Source: Puffinus mauretanicus (Eukaryota; Chordata; Aves; Procellariiformes; Procellariidae). From it: 64,000 nt of DNA. The notes below the pieces were generated by a model, which was not told the origin of the DNA, did not search any database, and saw nothing but the letters and a program-made list of their open reading frames with translations. The number at the start of each line of letters is the position of its first letter. The stretch's first letter is position 1. The stretch covers positions 2,170,001 to 2,234,000 of the forward strand of contig JAJKFH010000385.1 in NCBI GenBank assembly GCA_023333565.1, in the 5' to 3' direction. The translations under genes and the position numbers were made by a program. Of this stretch, positions 39,590-48,180 are shown one piece after another.

Positions 39590-40483
39590 TTTGAATCACA
39601 TAAAGTTTATTTACTTAGTAAAGTTATATTACAATATATACAGTTTCTATTTACATATACACCTTTCTAAGAAATGAAGCACCATATGATACAGTTAGTA
39701 TTTTAGAGGAATTTACAGAATTTTTTTTTTTTGCATCCAAATAGTTATATCTACAGACACACATCAGTTAGAACCAAGTTATCCTAAGACGCCAACTTCA
39801 GTGGGGTTTGGATTAGACTGCTAGTGAAGTTACCAAAGAGAAATTTAATTGCTGCCAACTATCAATCTGCTATGCTTCAGGATAAGAGACCTTAGCTATG
39901 TCATTTCAGAGTCTATGTGCAAACTTAATCCTCAGAGAAAGTCGGAGGTACAGATAGAAGGTATTTTATAAGACATAAGAATGCAACACTTTAATCAGAA
40001 AGATTTTACTGTCATCAGAAACAGAGTTTCATTAGAATGGAAAAAGAACACTGCTTAAGTGTTTATATGCATTATGCAAAGTGAAGTTAAGAACCAGGAA
40101 GCTTATGTGATACAGTATCATGCATTCCCCAAGGAATCCATTTACTCTTAAAGAGCCCAGTCTTACAGCTACTGAAGCTCATGGCATGATCCCCTTAAGT
40201 CAAGGAGAAAGACTAGCTGTTCGCTTTGTAATTTTTATGTCATCGTCAAGAAAAAAAGAAGGCTCTGTCCAAGGTACAAAATTTCCTTCAAGTGAATAAA
40301 AGACATTTGGAGGGGGGAAATGTAAAATGAGGTATTTAATAAACTACAGGAAAAAAGAAAGCGCCTAGACTGTTTTGAAAAACATCTTAGATATTTTACA
40401 TATGCAATTGTTACATTCACCTGATTGTGGGTCAAGTTTTGTATAAACTATTTATACCTTTTGCGCTACCTAATTTATGCTTT
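39590..40483 (-). other. CCN3 3' untranslated region (predicted)
   Basis: AT-rich sequence from the CCN3 stop codon to just beyond the first good minus-strand AATAAA (39,607-39,612), about 890 bases. It contains several ATTTA-type AU-rich motifs. The extent is inferred from the poly(A) signal and the usual roughly 1-kb 3'UTR of this gene. Confidence 0.6.
39607..39612 (-). promoter_or_regulatory. Candidate CCN3 poly(A) signal
   Basis: Canonical AATAAA on the minus strand, about 870 bases downstream of the stop codon in AT-rich sequence. It is the nearest canonical hexamer after the stop that I found. Confidence 0.55.
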
Positions 40484-40780
40484 TCATATTTTGGCTTCAC
40501 TAGACGTTGGATCTAACGGCTGGAAGAAAGCATTGTTACTCTGAGGACAGTTATTATGACAGACACAGGTGTTGATCAACATCATTGGCTTTCTTAGGAC
40601 TTTGCCCTGCGGACAGCGGAACTCAACTTGAATCGTTTTGGTGTTGTGTGGGGTACAGCATCGCCCATCATTGCAGAGACCACAGTAACGAGGTTTGTAT
40701 GTCTGCACACTGGTGCAGTTCTTGTATTCAAAGCGAACAGCTTCCAGGGACTTCTTTGTTCGGATACATTTCTTCCCTTT
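40484..40780 (-). CDS. CCN3: CCN3 exon 5 (CT cystine knot and stop)
   Basis: Begins in phase 0 after TTTCTCTTAG with KGKKC and runs 98 codons to a TGA. Carries the C-terminal cystine knot ([37 protein letters not shown]) and the CCN3-type tail ending EAKI. One N-glycosylation sequon (NCT) is present. Confidence 0.97.
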   Translation of the reverse strand, partial: KGKKCIRTKKSLEAVRFEYKNCTSVQTYKPRYCGLCNDGRCCTPHNTKTIQVEFRCPQGKVLRKPMMLINTCVCHNNCPQSNNAFFQPLDPTSSEAKI

Positions 40781-43700
40781 CTAAGAGAAATATGAAGAGA
40801 CATTAGATACATCATTGCATAAGACAGAAAGCAGTTAAAAATTGACATGCAAGGATATAGGTCTATTCTGAAAACCTAAATTTGTTGTCTTTGCTCGTTC
40901 AACAGCAGTAAGACTCTGCAGCTACTTCAGTAGTTACTTACAGGCAAGATCTGACCTTTGACACCAGTGTGTTATTGGGCCAGTAATAAATGACAAATAA
41001 TTAAAGCCCACTCTTGTCATCTGAGACAAGCCAAACCAAAATTCATTATGACACTATACTCTATTGGAAAACTTTTCAGGCTAATGTAGTTCCATCAGAG
41101 AATCAGGAAGCCAAATGAGTAAGTTACAGGACTAGATTCAGGGGAAAAAAAGAGGGTTAAAACAAACCTCAAAAATTATTGCCAATTCTTGTGACCCAAG
41201 GCAGAATCAGCTTTATCCATGTTATTCTTAACAGACGGTTATCTAACTTGTCCTTGGAAGTCTTCAGTGACAGAGACTCCATGTCTGGCCCAGACAATCC
41301 TAACAGTTCACTATTCTTACTTCTTGGACGGTTTTCACTCATGTCTTTATTTTTACGCAGTATAAACTCACCATTTCTTGTTGTATCCCCCAGGGACTCA
41401 GAACAGGCTGCAATGTCTGAATACAGTTATGAGAATGCATCTCCATTCTTTTGCATTCAGAAAAAGTTCCGTTGAATCAATTTTTCCCTAGCAGAACAGG
41501 TTTTCTAGACCTTTGATCATTCTTGTTAGTCTCCCCGACTCTTCCCAAGTGTTTCATATCCTTTTCAAAACACAGTATTTAAAACTGCAGAGTATTCAGC
41601 AAAGGCCATAGCAATGCTTTCCAACACTCAGAATATTACACAAAGTGATGGTCCTTTTACCTAGCTACATGTTATTCTCCCTGACAGTAACACTTGTATA
41701 ATGTGTAGAAGCAGCAAAAAAGTTAGCTCCCTCAAATACACATTTATTGCACCTGAAGTGTCAGTTGGATTTGCTTTTGGAAAAAGCATCATAAGGATTA
41801 AGGTAAGGTTTAATTTACCCAAGCAGATTTTGTAGGATTTCACACACGCCTCTGCAGTTCCAGATGCTCAACAGACTAGAAATCTGACATATCCATCTGC
41901 ATGATTGGAGCAGCTCTGAAGTATACATACAGGTAGTACAATTGCATTTGTGGAAGAAGTTAAGACTGCATGAGCTGTGAAAATTGTCTGCACATGCAGT
42001 ACATCTGATCTGTTTGGGATGGCTCAAATTATCATAGAATCATAGAATGGTTTGGGTTGGAAGGGACCTTTAAAGGTCATCTAGTCCAACTCCCCTGCCA
42101 TGGGCAGGGACATCTTCAACTAGATCAGGTTGCTCAGAGCCCCATCCAACCTGACCTTGAATGTGTCTGGGGATGGGGCATCTACCACCTCTCTGGGCAA
42201 CTTGTTCCAGTGTTTCACCACCCTCATCATAAAAAATTTCTTCCTTATATCTAGTCTGAATCTACCCTCTTTTAGTTTCAAACCATTACCCCTTGTCCTA
42301 TCACTACAGGCCCTACTAAAAAGTCTGTCTTTCTTATAAGACCCCTTTATGTACTGAAAGGCCACAATAAGGTCTCCCCGAAGCCTTCTCTTCTCCAGGC
42401 TGAATAACCCCAACTCTCTCAGCCTTTCCTCATAGGAGAGGTGTTCCATCCCTCTGATCATTTTCGTGGCCCTCCTCTGGACCCACTCCAACAGGTCCAT
42501 GTCTTTCCTGTACTGAGGGCTCCAGAGCTAGACGCAGTACTCCAGGTGGGGTCTCATGAAGGTGGAGTACACGGGCAGAATCACCTCCCTTGGCCTGCTG
42601 GAGGTGCAGCTCAAAGCTACTGAGCAAACATGGCAAATCTAACGCTTACCAAAAACACTGGGCTTGCTGCACATATGCTAAAAGGTGTATTTACATACAC
42701 TTGCATCTGGAGCATTCTAGACCACAATATTGCAACCTTGGAATTACAGCTGAAGAGACTCTGCTCCCCTGCCACTCTTTGCAGCATACCTTATCAGATG
42801 GCTCTTCATTATCACAAGGTCTTATCATGCAAAGCCGTGTCTGCTTCACCATCTCACACTGTTGATTTCTGTTGGTAACACGGGTGGAAAAGCCCATTCC
42901 ACAGCTTTTGGAACAAGCACTCCATTCTGTTGTCTGCTCAATACAATTGGCACTTGAATCCGACACATCGATCCCCAGTGTGGCCTCTTGTCTGTAGGCT
43001 GGAGACAAAACCTCACAGAACTTTATTACAAGAAAAACTCATGTGAAAACCCAGTATCTAATTAAGCTCTACCACATCTGGGAAGAAACACGAGACAAAA
43101 AAAAGGTCCAAAATCCATGCTTTTGACAGGATTTAGGAATTTTAAAAGCTGCCTTTTTAGGAGCCTTGGATGGCAACTTCCTACATCTAAAAATAACAGA
43201 AAGGTGCGTATCAGTGTAATCAGCAAAGCATTTAGATTCAGTTCACTCAAGTCCACAGCTGGAGAATTATTGCCAATTTTTTAACCAGTTTAGAACTCTA
43301 CTTTAGTAACTCTTTGTTCCTCACTCTTTCCAATGGAAATACATCACAAATCTGCTCTGAAGTTACGTCATAAAAATATTTATATTAGATATGATTTGAG
43401 AGAGGCTGAATGATTTATCTAAACTAATAAACAGCATGGAAGTAAAGTCCTTTATTCCAAGAGTCATAAAGTCACCCGATCCTGTCAATTATTGATAGAT
43501 TATAGCCAGGATGATGGTGGGGAGGGAGGAAGGAAGTAATTTCCAGGTGTTATCACAGCTACTCAAAGACATAGCCAACTCTGATCATCATCCTGCCCTC
43601 ATGGCAGTGTTAAGCTGTATTATGCAAATATTGCTAACTGTATAGTTTGGTTCAGCGGTTATCCCAGGAGTAAACAGAGTGAGGCAACACAACTGAGCCG

Positions 43701-45851
43701 TCAGTCACAGCTCTTGCTGTTAAGCTCCTCTACAACAGCAACCAGCATTTTTGCCTTTTGCATGGTAAAGCTCCGGAAAAGGTGGCCTCCCAAGAGGGAT
43801 GGCCGTTGCTGGAAAGAATGCAGATAATCCACCTGTAGGCATTTTACGGATTAGCCTGTCACTGTCAGACAAATCAAAGAAAAGGAAAGATAGTAGAAAG
43901 GTGCAAGCTTTTTATTTATACCTTATGTGCCTTACAACTGACACTTCATAGCACTCTGAAAAGCTATTAGAGCTTTTCTTCCTGGATCTTTCCTTACTTG
44001 TTTATCAAATGGATTAGCTGAGTTTCAGCATAACTAACTGCTTAAGACCACAAAGAGCAGTGACTGGAAGAGAATGCAGTGCCCTCAACCCTCCGTAAAA
44101 GTAGCTTATTATTCATGTTGAACTAATAGTCTAATTAAAGGGGATGGAGACATAATTCAGTAAGAAAACAGGGGGAGAATATTATGTAGCTTTTTTCAAT
44201 TACAAAAGCACTTTATGAGTTCTGCGTTTTGGAATGGGATGTTTTTTTTCAGATCCACTCACTGTGTTTATAACCACTGCTTCTCCAAGTACTTTGTAAT
44301 GCTTATAATGCCAACAATAATGATGAGAGCTCTAGCACAGACAGGCAGGAATTGGTTGGCATTTTAGCTACCATGCTGACCACTTGTAATAGCTGGGGAA
44401 CTTAGAGGAAAAAAAAGTCTTTTGTAGACTAAGCTGCAGGATAGTATTTATGATGTAACATATTCTTGCAGAGCAACTAGCAAGACTGCAGCTTTGATTT
44501 GGCGGGGTGGGGGAGAATGTTTGGAGGTTTATGAGCTTGCCCCTGTTTTATTCCACTCACAGAACTATCCTGTACCAGATGAACAGCAATTTCAGAACTG
44601 GTAACTAACTACAGTTAACTACCTTTTAAAACTGCTATGCACATTCATCCTCTGAATATCTTTTCTTTTACCTATCGAGCTCTGCCTTTATTCATAACCA
44701 CTAGTATACTTACTAGTGACTCTAGATGAGAAAAAAGATCAGAAAAAACCAACCGCACAAAGCAATGTGTGTTAGATTTGGCAACCCCATGGATATTTCC
44801 AGTATGATATCACCTCCTCCTCACAATGACTGTGATAGTTAGTTTTAGTTTCCTCACCAGCCATAGCAAAACCTCCCAAAATCACTTCATCTTTAGGGTC
44901 ACAGATCCACTTCTCACAGCACTCTCCAGGGACTTCGATTTTTCTGGGGAAAGGACAGTCGGGGCCGGGGAGCAGCAGGTCCAGGTTACAGCGGGGCAGA
45001 CAGCCGATCTGTCCGTCTCGGCAGGTGCACTGGTACTTGCAGCTGGGCTGGAACGTCTCTCCGTTGCGATAAATCATCCCATCAAACACGCAGTTGTCTC
45101 CCTCCAGCACTAGTGAGAAAAGTGAATGCATTTCACTGAGACAGAGGGACTCGGCACCTCCCGGCGCCTCCCACAGCACTGCGGCGGCCGTCCCTCCCGG
45201 CGCCAGAGCACCGCTCCCGCAGCGGCGGGAAAGCCGTCGGCCCGCCGCGGGGCAGGCAGTCCTGAGGAAGAGCCGCTCCGTCTGAGGGAAGGCGGGAGAA
45301 GAGCGGGACAGCGACACCCCCCCGCCGACAGCGCGGCGGGCCCTGGCCCGGGGAGGGCCTCCCCACCGCCCCGGGGAGCGCTGCCGCAGGCGGGGGACGC
45401 CGAGCCGGCCTCCCAGCCCCGGCGCCCCCGGCCCGGCCGCCCGCCGCCACCTACCCATGCATATGCCGGCGGCCCCGCCGCCGTCCTCGGGGCCGCGGTC
45501 GCAGTAGAGGCCGCTGCTCTCGTCGCAGGGCAGCAGCGGGGAGCAGCTCTCGCCGCGCTGCCGGGCGCACACCAGGCAGCAGGAGCAGCCGTCCAGCACG
45601 GCGGGCACCCCCGGGGCGCAGCGCGGCGGCTCGGCCGGGCAGCGCCCGCCGCAGGGCCGGGGACACGCCGGCTCCCGGCCGCTCACCTGCGGGGACAAAG
45701 CGGCCCCGAGGGCCAGGTCACGGGGCCGGCCCGGCCGCCGGCTCCCCCCACCCGCCGGCCCCGCCGGGCGCCCCGCGCTTGCCTCGCACAGCCGGAGGAG
45801 GAGGAGGAGGAGCAGCAGGGCGGGCCGGCCCTGCCCGCCGCCTGTCACCAT
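40484..45851 (-). CDS. CCN3: CCN3 / NOV matricellular protein (five coding exons)
   Basis: Secreted, cysteine-rich regulator of adhesion, proliferation and differentiation that binds integrins, Notch1 and growth factors (known for the family). Coding exons are 45,783-45,851, 45,455-45,686, 44,858-45,109, 42,790-42,998 and 40,484-40,780. They total 1,059 bases, or 352 residues plus stop, close to the roughly 350-357 usual for NOV. Modules in order: signal peptide (1-23), IGFBP domain with GCSCCLVC and a [10 protein letters not shown] block (about 27-100), VWC (about 104-170), TSP1 with WSACSKSCG (about 195-240), and CT cystine knot (about 260-330) with YKPRYCGLC. The [19 protein letters not shown] and [20 protein letters not shown] words separate it from CCN1, CCN2 and CCN5. 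Splice phases are 0, 1, 1, 0. The start ATG at 45,851 has an excellent context (ACCATGG). The oddity is a GC donor in intron 1. Confidence 0.97.
40781..42789 (-). other. CCN3 intron 4
   Basis: About 2.0 kb with GT-AG ends (AAG|GTATGC, CTCTTAG). It holds the CR1 copy at 42,031-42,618. The remainder is AT-rich unique sequence. Confidence 0.85.
42031..42618 (-). mobile_element. CR1 LINE copy inside CCN3 intron 4
   Basis: About 590 bases of CR1, in the same orientation as CCN3. The 3' tail (tcatagaatcatagaatgg on plus) lies at 42,031. The ORF2 C-terminus runs leftward-coded from about 42,500 ([20 protein letters not shown] and onward to [10 protein letters not shown]) in a nearly intact frame. 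It is 5' truncated near 42,618. Its close relative is the copy at 38.0 kb. Confidence 0.93.
42790..42998 (-). CDS. CCN3: CCN3 exon 4 (TSP1 module)
   Basis: 209 bases from TTGTCTCCAG to GATAAG|GTATGC, phase 1 to phase 0. Encodes AYRQEATLG, then the thrombospondin type 1 repeat ([33 protein letters not shown]). The conserved tryptophan and six cysteines are all present. Confidence 0.97.
42999..44857 (-). other. CCN3 intron 3
   Basis: About 1.86 kb, GTGAGG donor and CTCCAG acceptor. AT-rich unique sequence. No repeat or internal exon is recognised. Confidence 0.85.
44858..45109 (-). CDS. CCN3: CCN3 exon 3 (VWC module)
   Basis: 252 bases, phase 1 to phase 1, from CTCACTAG to GCTG|GTGAGG. Encodes the von Willebrand type C module beginning [11 protein letters not shown], with [12 protein letters not shown] and GECCEKWIC motifs. 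The 252-base symmetric exon is standard for CCN genes. The open frame running past its end to 44,772 is intron read-through. Confidence 0.97.
45110..45454 (-). other. CCN3 intron 2
   Basis: 345 bases, GTAGGT donor and CACTAG acceptor. GC-rich and within the CpG island. Long frames are open through it on both strands because of composition, not coding. Confidence 0.9.
45455..45686 (-). CDS. CCN3: CCN3 exon 2 (IGFBP module)
   Basis: Starts after CCCCGCAG in phase 0 and ends at ATGG|GTAGGT in phase 1. It carries the IGFBP-like module with cysteine pattern [10 protein letters not shown] and the [17 protein letters not shown] block, diagnostic of CCN proteins and here of CCN3. Extremely GC-rich, lying inside the CpG island. 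Most of the longer frames overlapping it on both strands are composition artefacts. Confidence 0.95.
45687..45782 (-). other. CCN3 intron 1 (GC-AG)
   Basis: Only 96 bases and very GC-rich. The 5' end is GCAAGC after GAG and the 3' end is CCCCGCAG. Reading straight through keeps the frame open (96 is a multiple of 3), so intron retention would insert 32 residues without a stop. Confidence 0.8.
45783..45851 (-). CDS. CCN3: CCN3 exon 1 (signal peptide)
   Basis: Encodes 23 residues: a glycine-rich start, then eight consecutive leucines and RLCE. It is a typical secretion signal whose cleavage site falls at or just after the exon 1/2 junction. The leucines come from CTG-CTG followed by six CTC, a repetitive tract. 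The donor reads GAG|GCAAGC, a non-canonical GC site with otherwise strong consensus. No in-frame GT at this phase gives a sensible protein. Confidence 0.88.
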
Positions 45852-45913
45852 GGTCCCGGCCGCTGCCTCCCCGCCGCGGCGCTCGGCTCTGCCGGCAGAG
45901 CCATTGCAGCCGC

Positions 45914-45920
45914 TTATATA
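45914..45920 (-). promoter_or_regulatory. CCN3 TATA box
   Basis: TATATAA on the minus strand, 63 bases upstream of the start codon. This predicts transcription start near 45,886-45,892 and a 5'UTR of about 40 bases. Two G-runs (GGAGGGGGG type) just upstream could bind Sp/KLF factors (inference). Confidence 0.8.
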
Positions 45921-46290
45921 GAGGCCGTTGGGGACCCCCCCTCCAACACCACCCCCCCTCAGAGGGCAGCGCGGGCCGGAGGCGGGGAGCTGGAGCCGGG
46001 CCGGGCGCTCCGCTTTCCCCGCTCCTCCCGCCACCTGCGCCGGCGGCGCCGAGCCGCTGCCCCAGTCCCGCCGGGCCCGCACCACCCTGCGCAGCCCGGC
46101 TCCGGGCGGCACAGGCGGGAGCCCTCTCCCCGGGGGCGTTACATGGAGAGGGGACCGGAGCCCCGGGCGCAGAGCCGGCCCCTTCCCGGGGGTCGAGCCG
46201 GCCGAGCGCCTGAGGCGAGGGGCTCCCCCGGGCGGGGGCTGCCGCCCGCAGCCCGGCCCTACGGCCCCCCTAAACCACCCTGTTTGCCTG

Positions 46291-48180
46291 CGGCATCTCC
46301 CAGACGAGCTATGCTGCCGGTTATAAATTGTAGGGAAGCACGATGCTGCCTCTCTGCTGTTGAGGGGCTATGCCATGGTCTGTGGCACGGCCAACGTGGT
46401 TGGGCAGCACTTGGTGTTCGAGACTGGCCACCCCAAACACAAGCACCTCTTGGGGCTGCACTGCTTCTGGCCCTTGCCTGAGGCTTCTTGAGCTTTGCGG
46501 GCATTACGGAGGCGCGAATGGGCCCCATGAAGGTAAGGGGCTGTGTGGTGATGTGTGCTCCTCAGCAAACTCTTCAGTTTCAAGTCACGGGCACTGTTCG
46601 TTACCAGAGGGGTGCAAGTATATCGGCTGGTAGGAACCAGGAGTTGTACAGGGAGCTCTTTGAGGTCTGTGCACCATGAAACTCCTGTGATGAGTTGAAA
46701 AGGTAACAGACTCCCCAGTGCTCGCATGGCGTGTGCAGCCATGGGAGGTGCAGAGCCAACATGTCAGGCCTCAGGAATGCTTTGGAGAAGTAACTTCAGT
46801 GCTCTGTGCTGTGCAGTTATTTTAGCGTGTGCAGGACGGATTTAGGCCAAGCGTAAGGGAGACTAAATCTGTTAACGGGTTTTACTTGTCAGGAATTGCC
46901 TTTGCCCAAGGCAGGCCTTCTTGGGTCTTGCTAGGATACAGATATTCTTGATGCCCGGTTGTCTGGGGCAGATAATATGCGCTGGATTCTGTTGTGGCTT
47001 GTTAAAGAGAAAATATTTGAAAAATAAACAAAAGTTGTAGACAGACTAGTGAAAACAAGATGCCTTTTAAGCTTAAGACATGACACAAGTGGTGCTTATG
47101 AATTTACAAGGCTGCTGTAGCTCTCAGCCAAAGAAATACTCAGCACAAAACCAGAAATCACCAGATACAAGTTTTGTTTTGGATAAAAGTCACCATTCTT
47201 TTCTTGATGCTGAGTGGCAACAGCAGGATTTCTGGAGAAGCCTGTCATTCTGGGCAAAGCAGACTTCACCGGCGCAGAAACATGTAATCTCCAGTCACAT
47301 ATTGGCCCTTTGTTTTCTCATTCACAAACAGCAGGACCAGCCAAGGGGAACATTGGGTTGTTCAAACCTTATTAGCAGCTTGGCCATGGGTTTGAGATTA
47401 TTTCAGTCATCCACTGCCTTAGATGTCACCTTCCTTATCTCCTTTTTCTTTTTTTTTTTTTTCTTTGCTTCTTTGCCTCTTGCCTCTGATTTAGGCAGTC
47501 AGCACAAAGCCACTTTTTACAGTACCTTGCTTATGAACAGAATGACCAATGATCTTGGCCAAGCGTTAAGATTTGCTAAAGAGAAGCAAGGCTGATCCTG
47601 TAGTTTTCCCAGAAGCAGGACTGTAAGCCAGAGGGGCACATACAGGATCTGTTTTTGCCTGTCCCTCCATATGTGAATCTGATGAGGTTTTCAGTGCCAA
47701 TAATCATTCACAACCACTGAAAGTTGCCTTCCCTCTCAGTAAGGTTACTTCACACCACTCTTAAATATCTTCTGGTCTATAAAAAAGGTTTCACCACATA
47801 AAACTGCAGAGAGAATCAAAGAAATGAAAAGAATATTTACCAGCATACTTAATTTGGGAAAAATAACCATTTTACATGCATTTAATAAATTTATTAAGTC
47901 CCTGTTTGTTTATAAAATACCAGTTATGAAAATAAGGTGATGCTGCAGTTTAGTACGATAGGGCCAAATACCTTTTCCGGAACATTTCAGTCCCTCCAAA
48001 GCATGCATAATTTGGAATCCATTGGAACTACCAGTTCTAGGATGCTGCTTCATCTTCCAGACAGTGACTCTTTTTGTCTGCACTTCTTTTACAACTTTTT
48101 TAAGGGTGACATACTTTTCTTATCATATGAAAGTATCCTTTGTTACTCCTCACAGAGTAAAATAATGATCAGGTGGAGGG
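46291..48180. other. Region upstream of CCN3, no firm gene
   Basis: A plus-strand ATG in perfect context at 46,375 opens 37 codons, and a strong splice donor (AAG|GTAAGG) follows at 46,533. The frames do not agree, so at most this is a non-coding first exon. A 171-codon plus frame at 47,080-47,595 runs through a T-rich tract and has no splice support. Confidence 0.4.

Larger units (their letters stand above)
45120..46290. promoter_or_regulatory. CpG island at CCN3 5' end
   Basis: Sharp block of very high GC and dense CpG that covers CCN3 exons 1-2, introns 1-2 and about 400 bases upstream of the predicted start. It is the only such island in the window. Its right flank lies next to plus-strand sequence, so it could also drive transcription in the other direction. 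Confidence 0.85.

Noticed and set aside
44772..46112. 446-codon minus-strand frame taken as one protein
   Set aside because: It runs through CCN3 introns 1 and 2 and into promoter and intron 3. The real protein is spliced from parts of it and starts at 45,851.
45126..46481. 451-codon plus-strand frame over the CCN3 promoter and exons 1-2
   Set aside because: Composition artefact of the CpG island, antisense to verified CCN3 exons. Alanine-, proline- and arginine-rich with no domain.
47080..47595. 171-codon plus-strand frame
   Set aside because: Crosses a T-rich tract giving a phenylalanine run. No donor gives the phase 2 end needed to join exon A. Kept only as a weak possibility.
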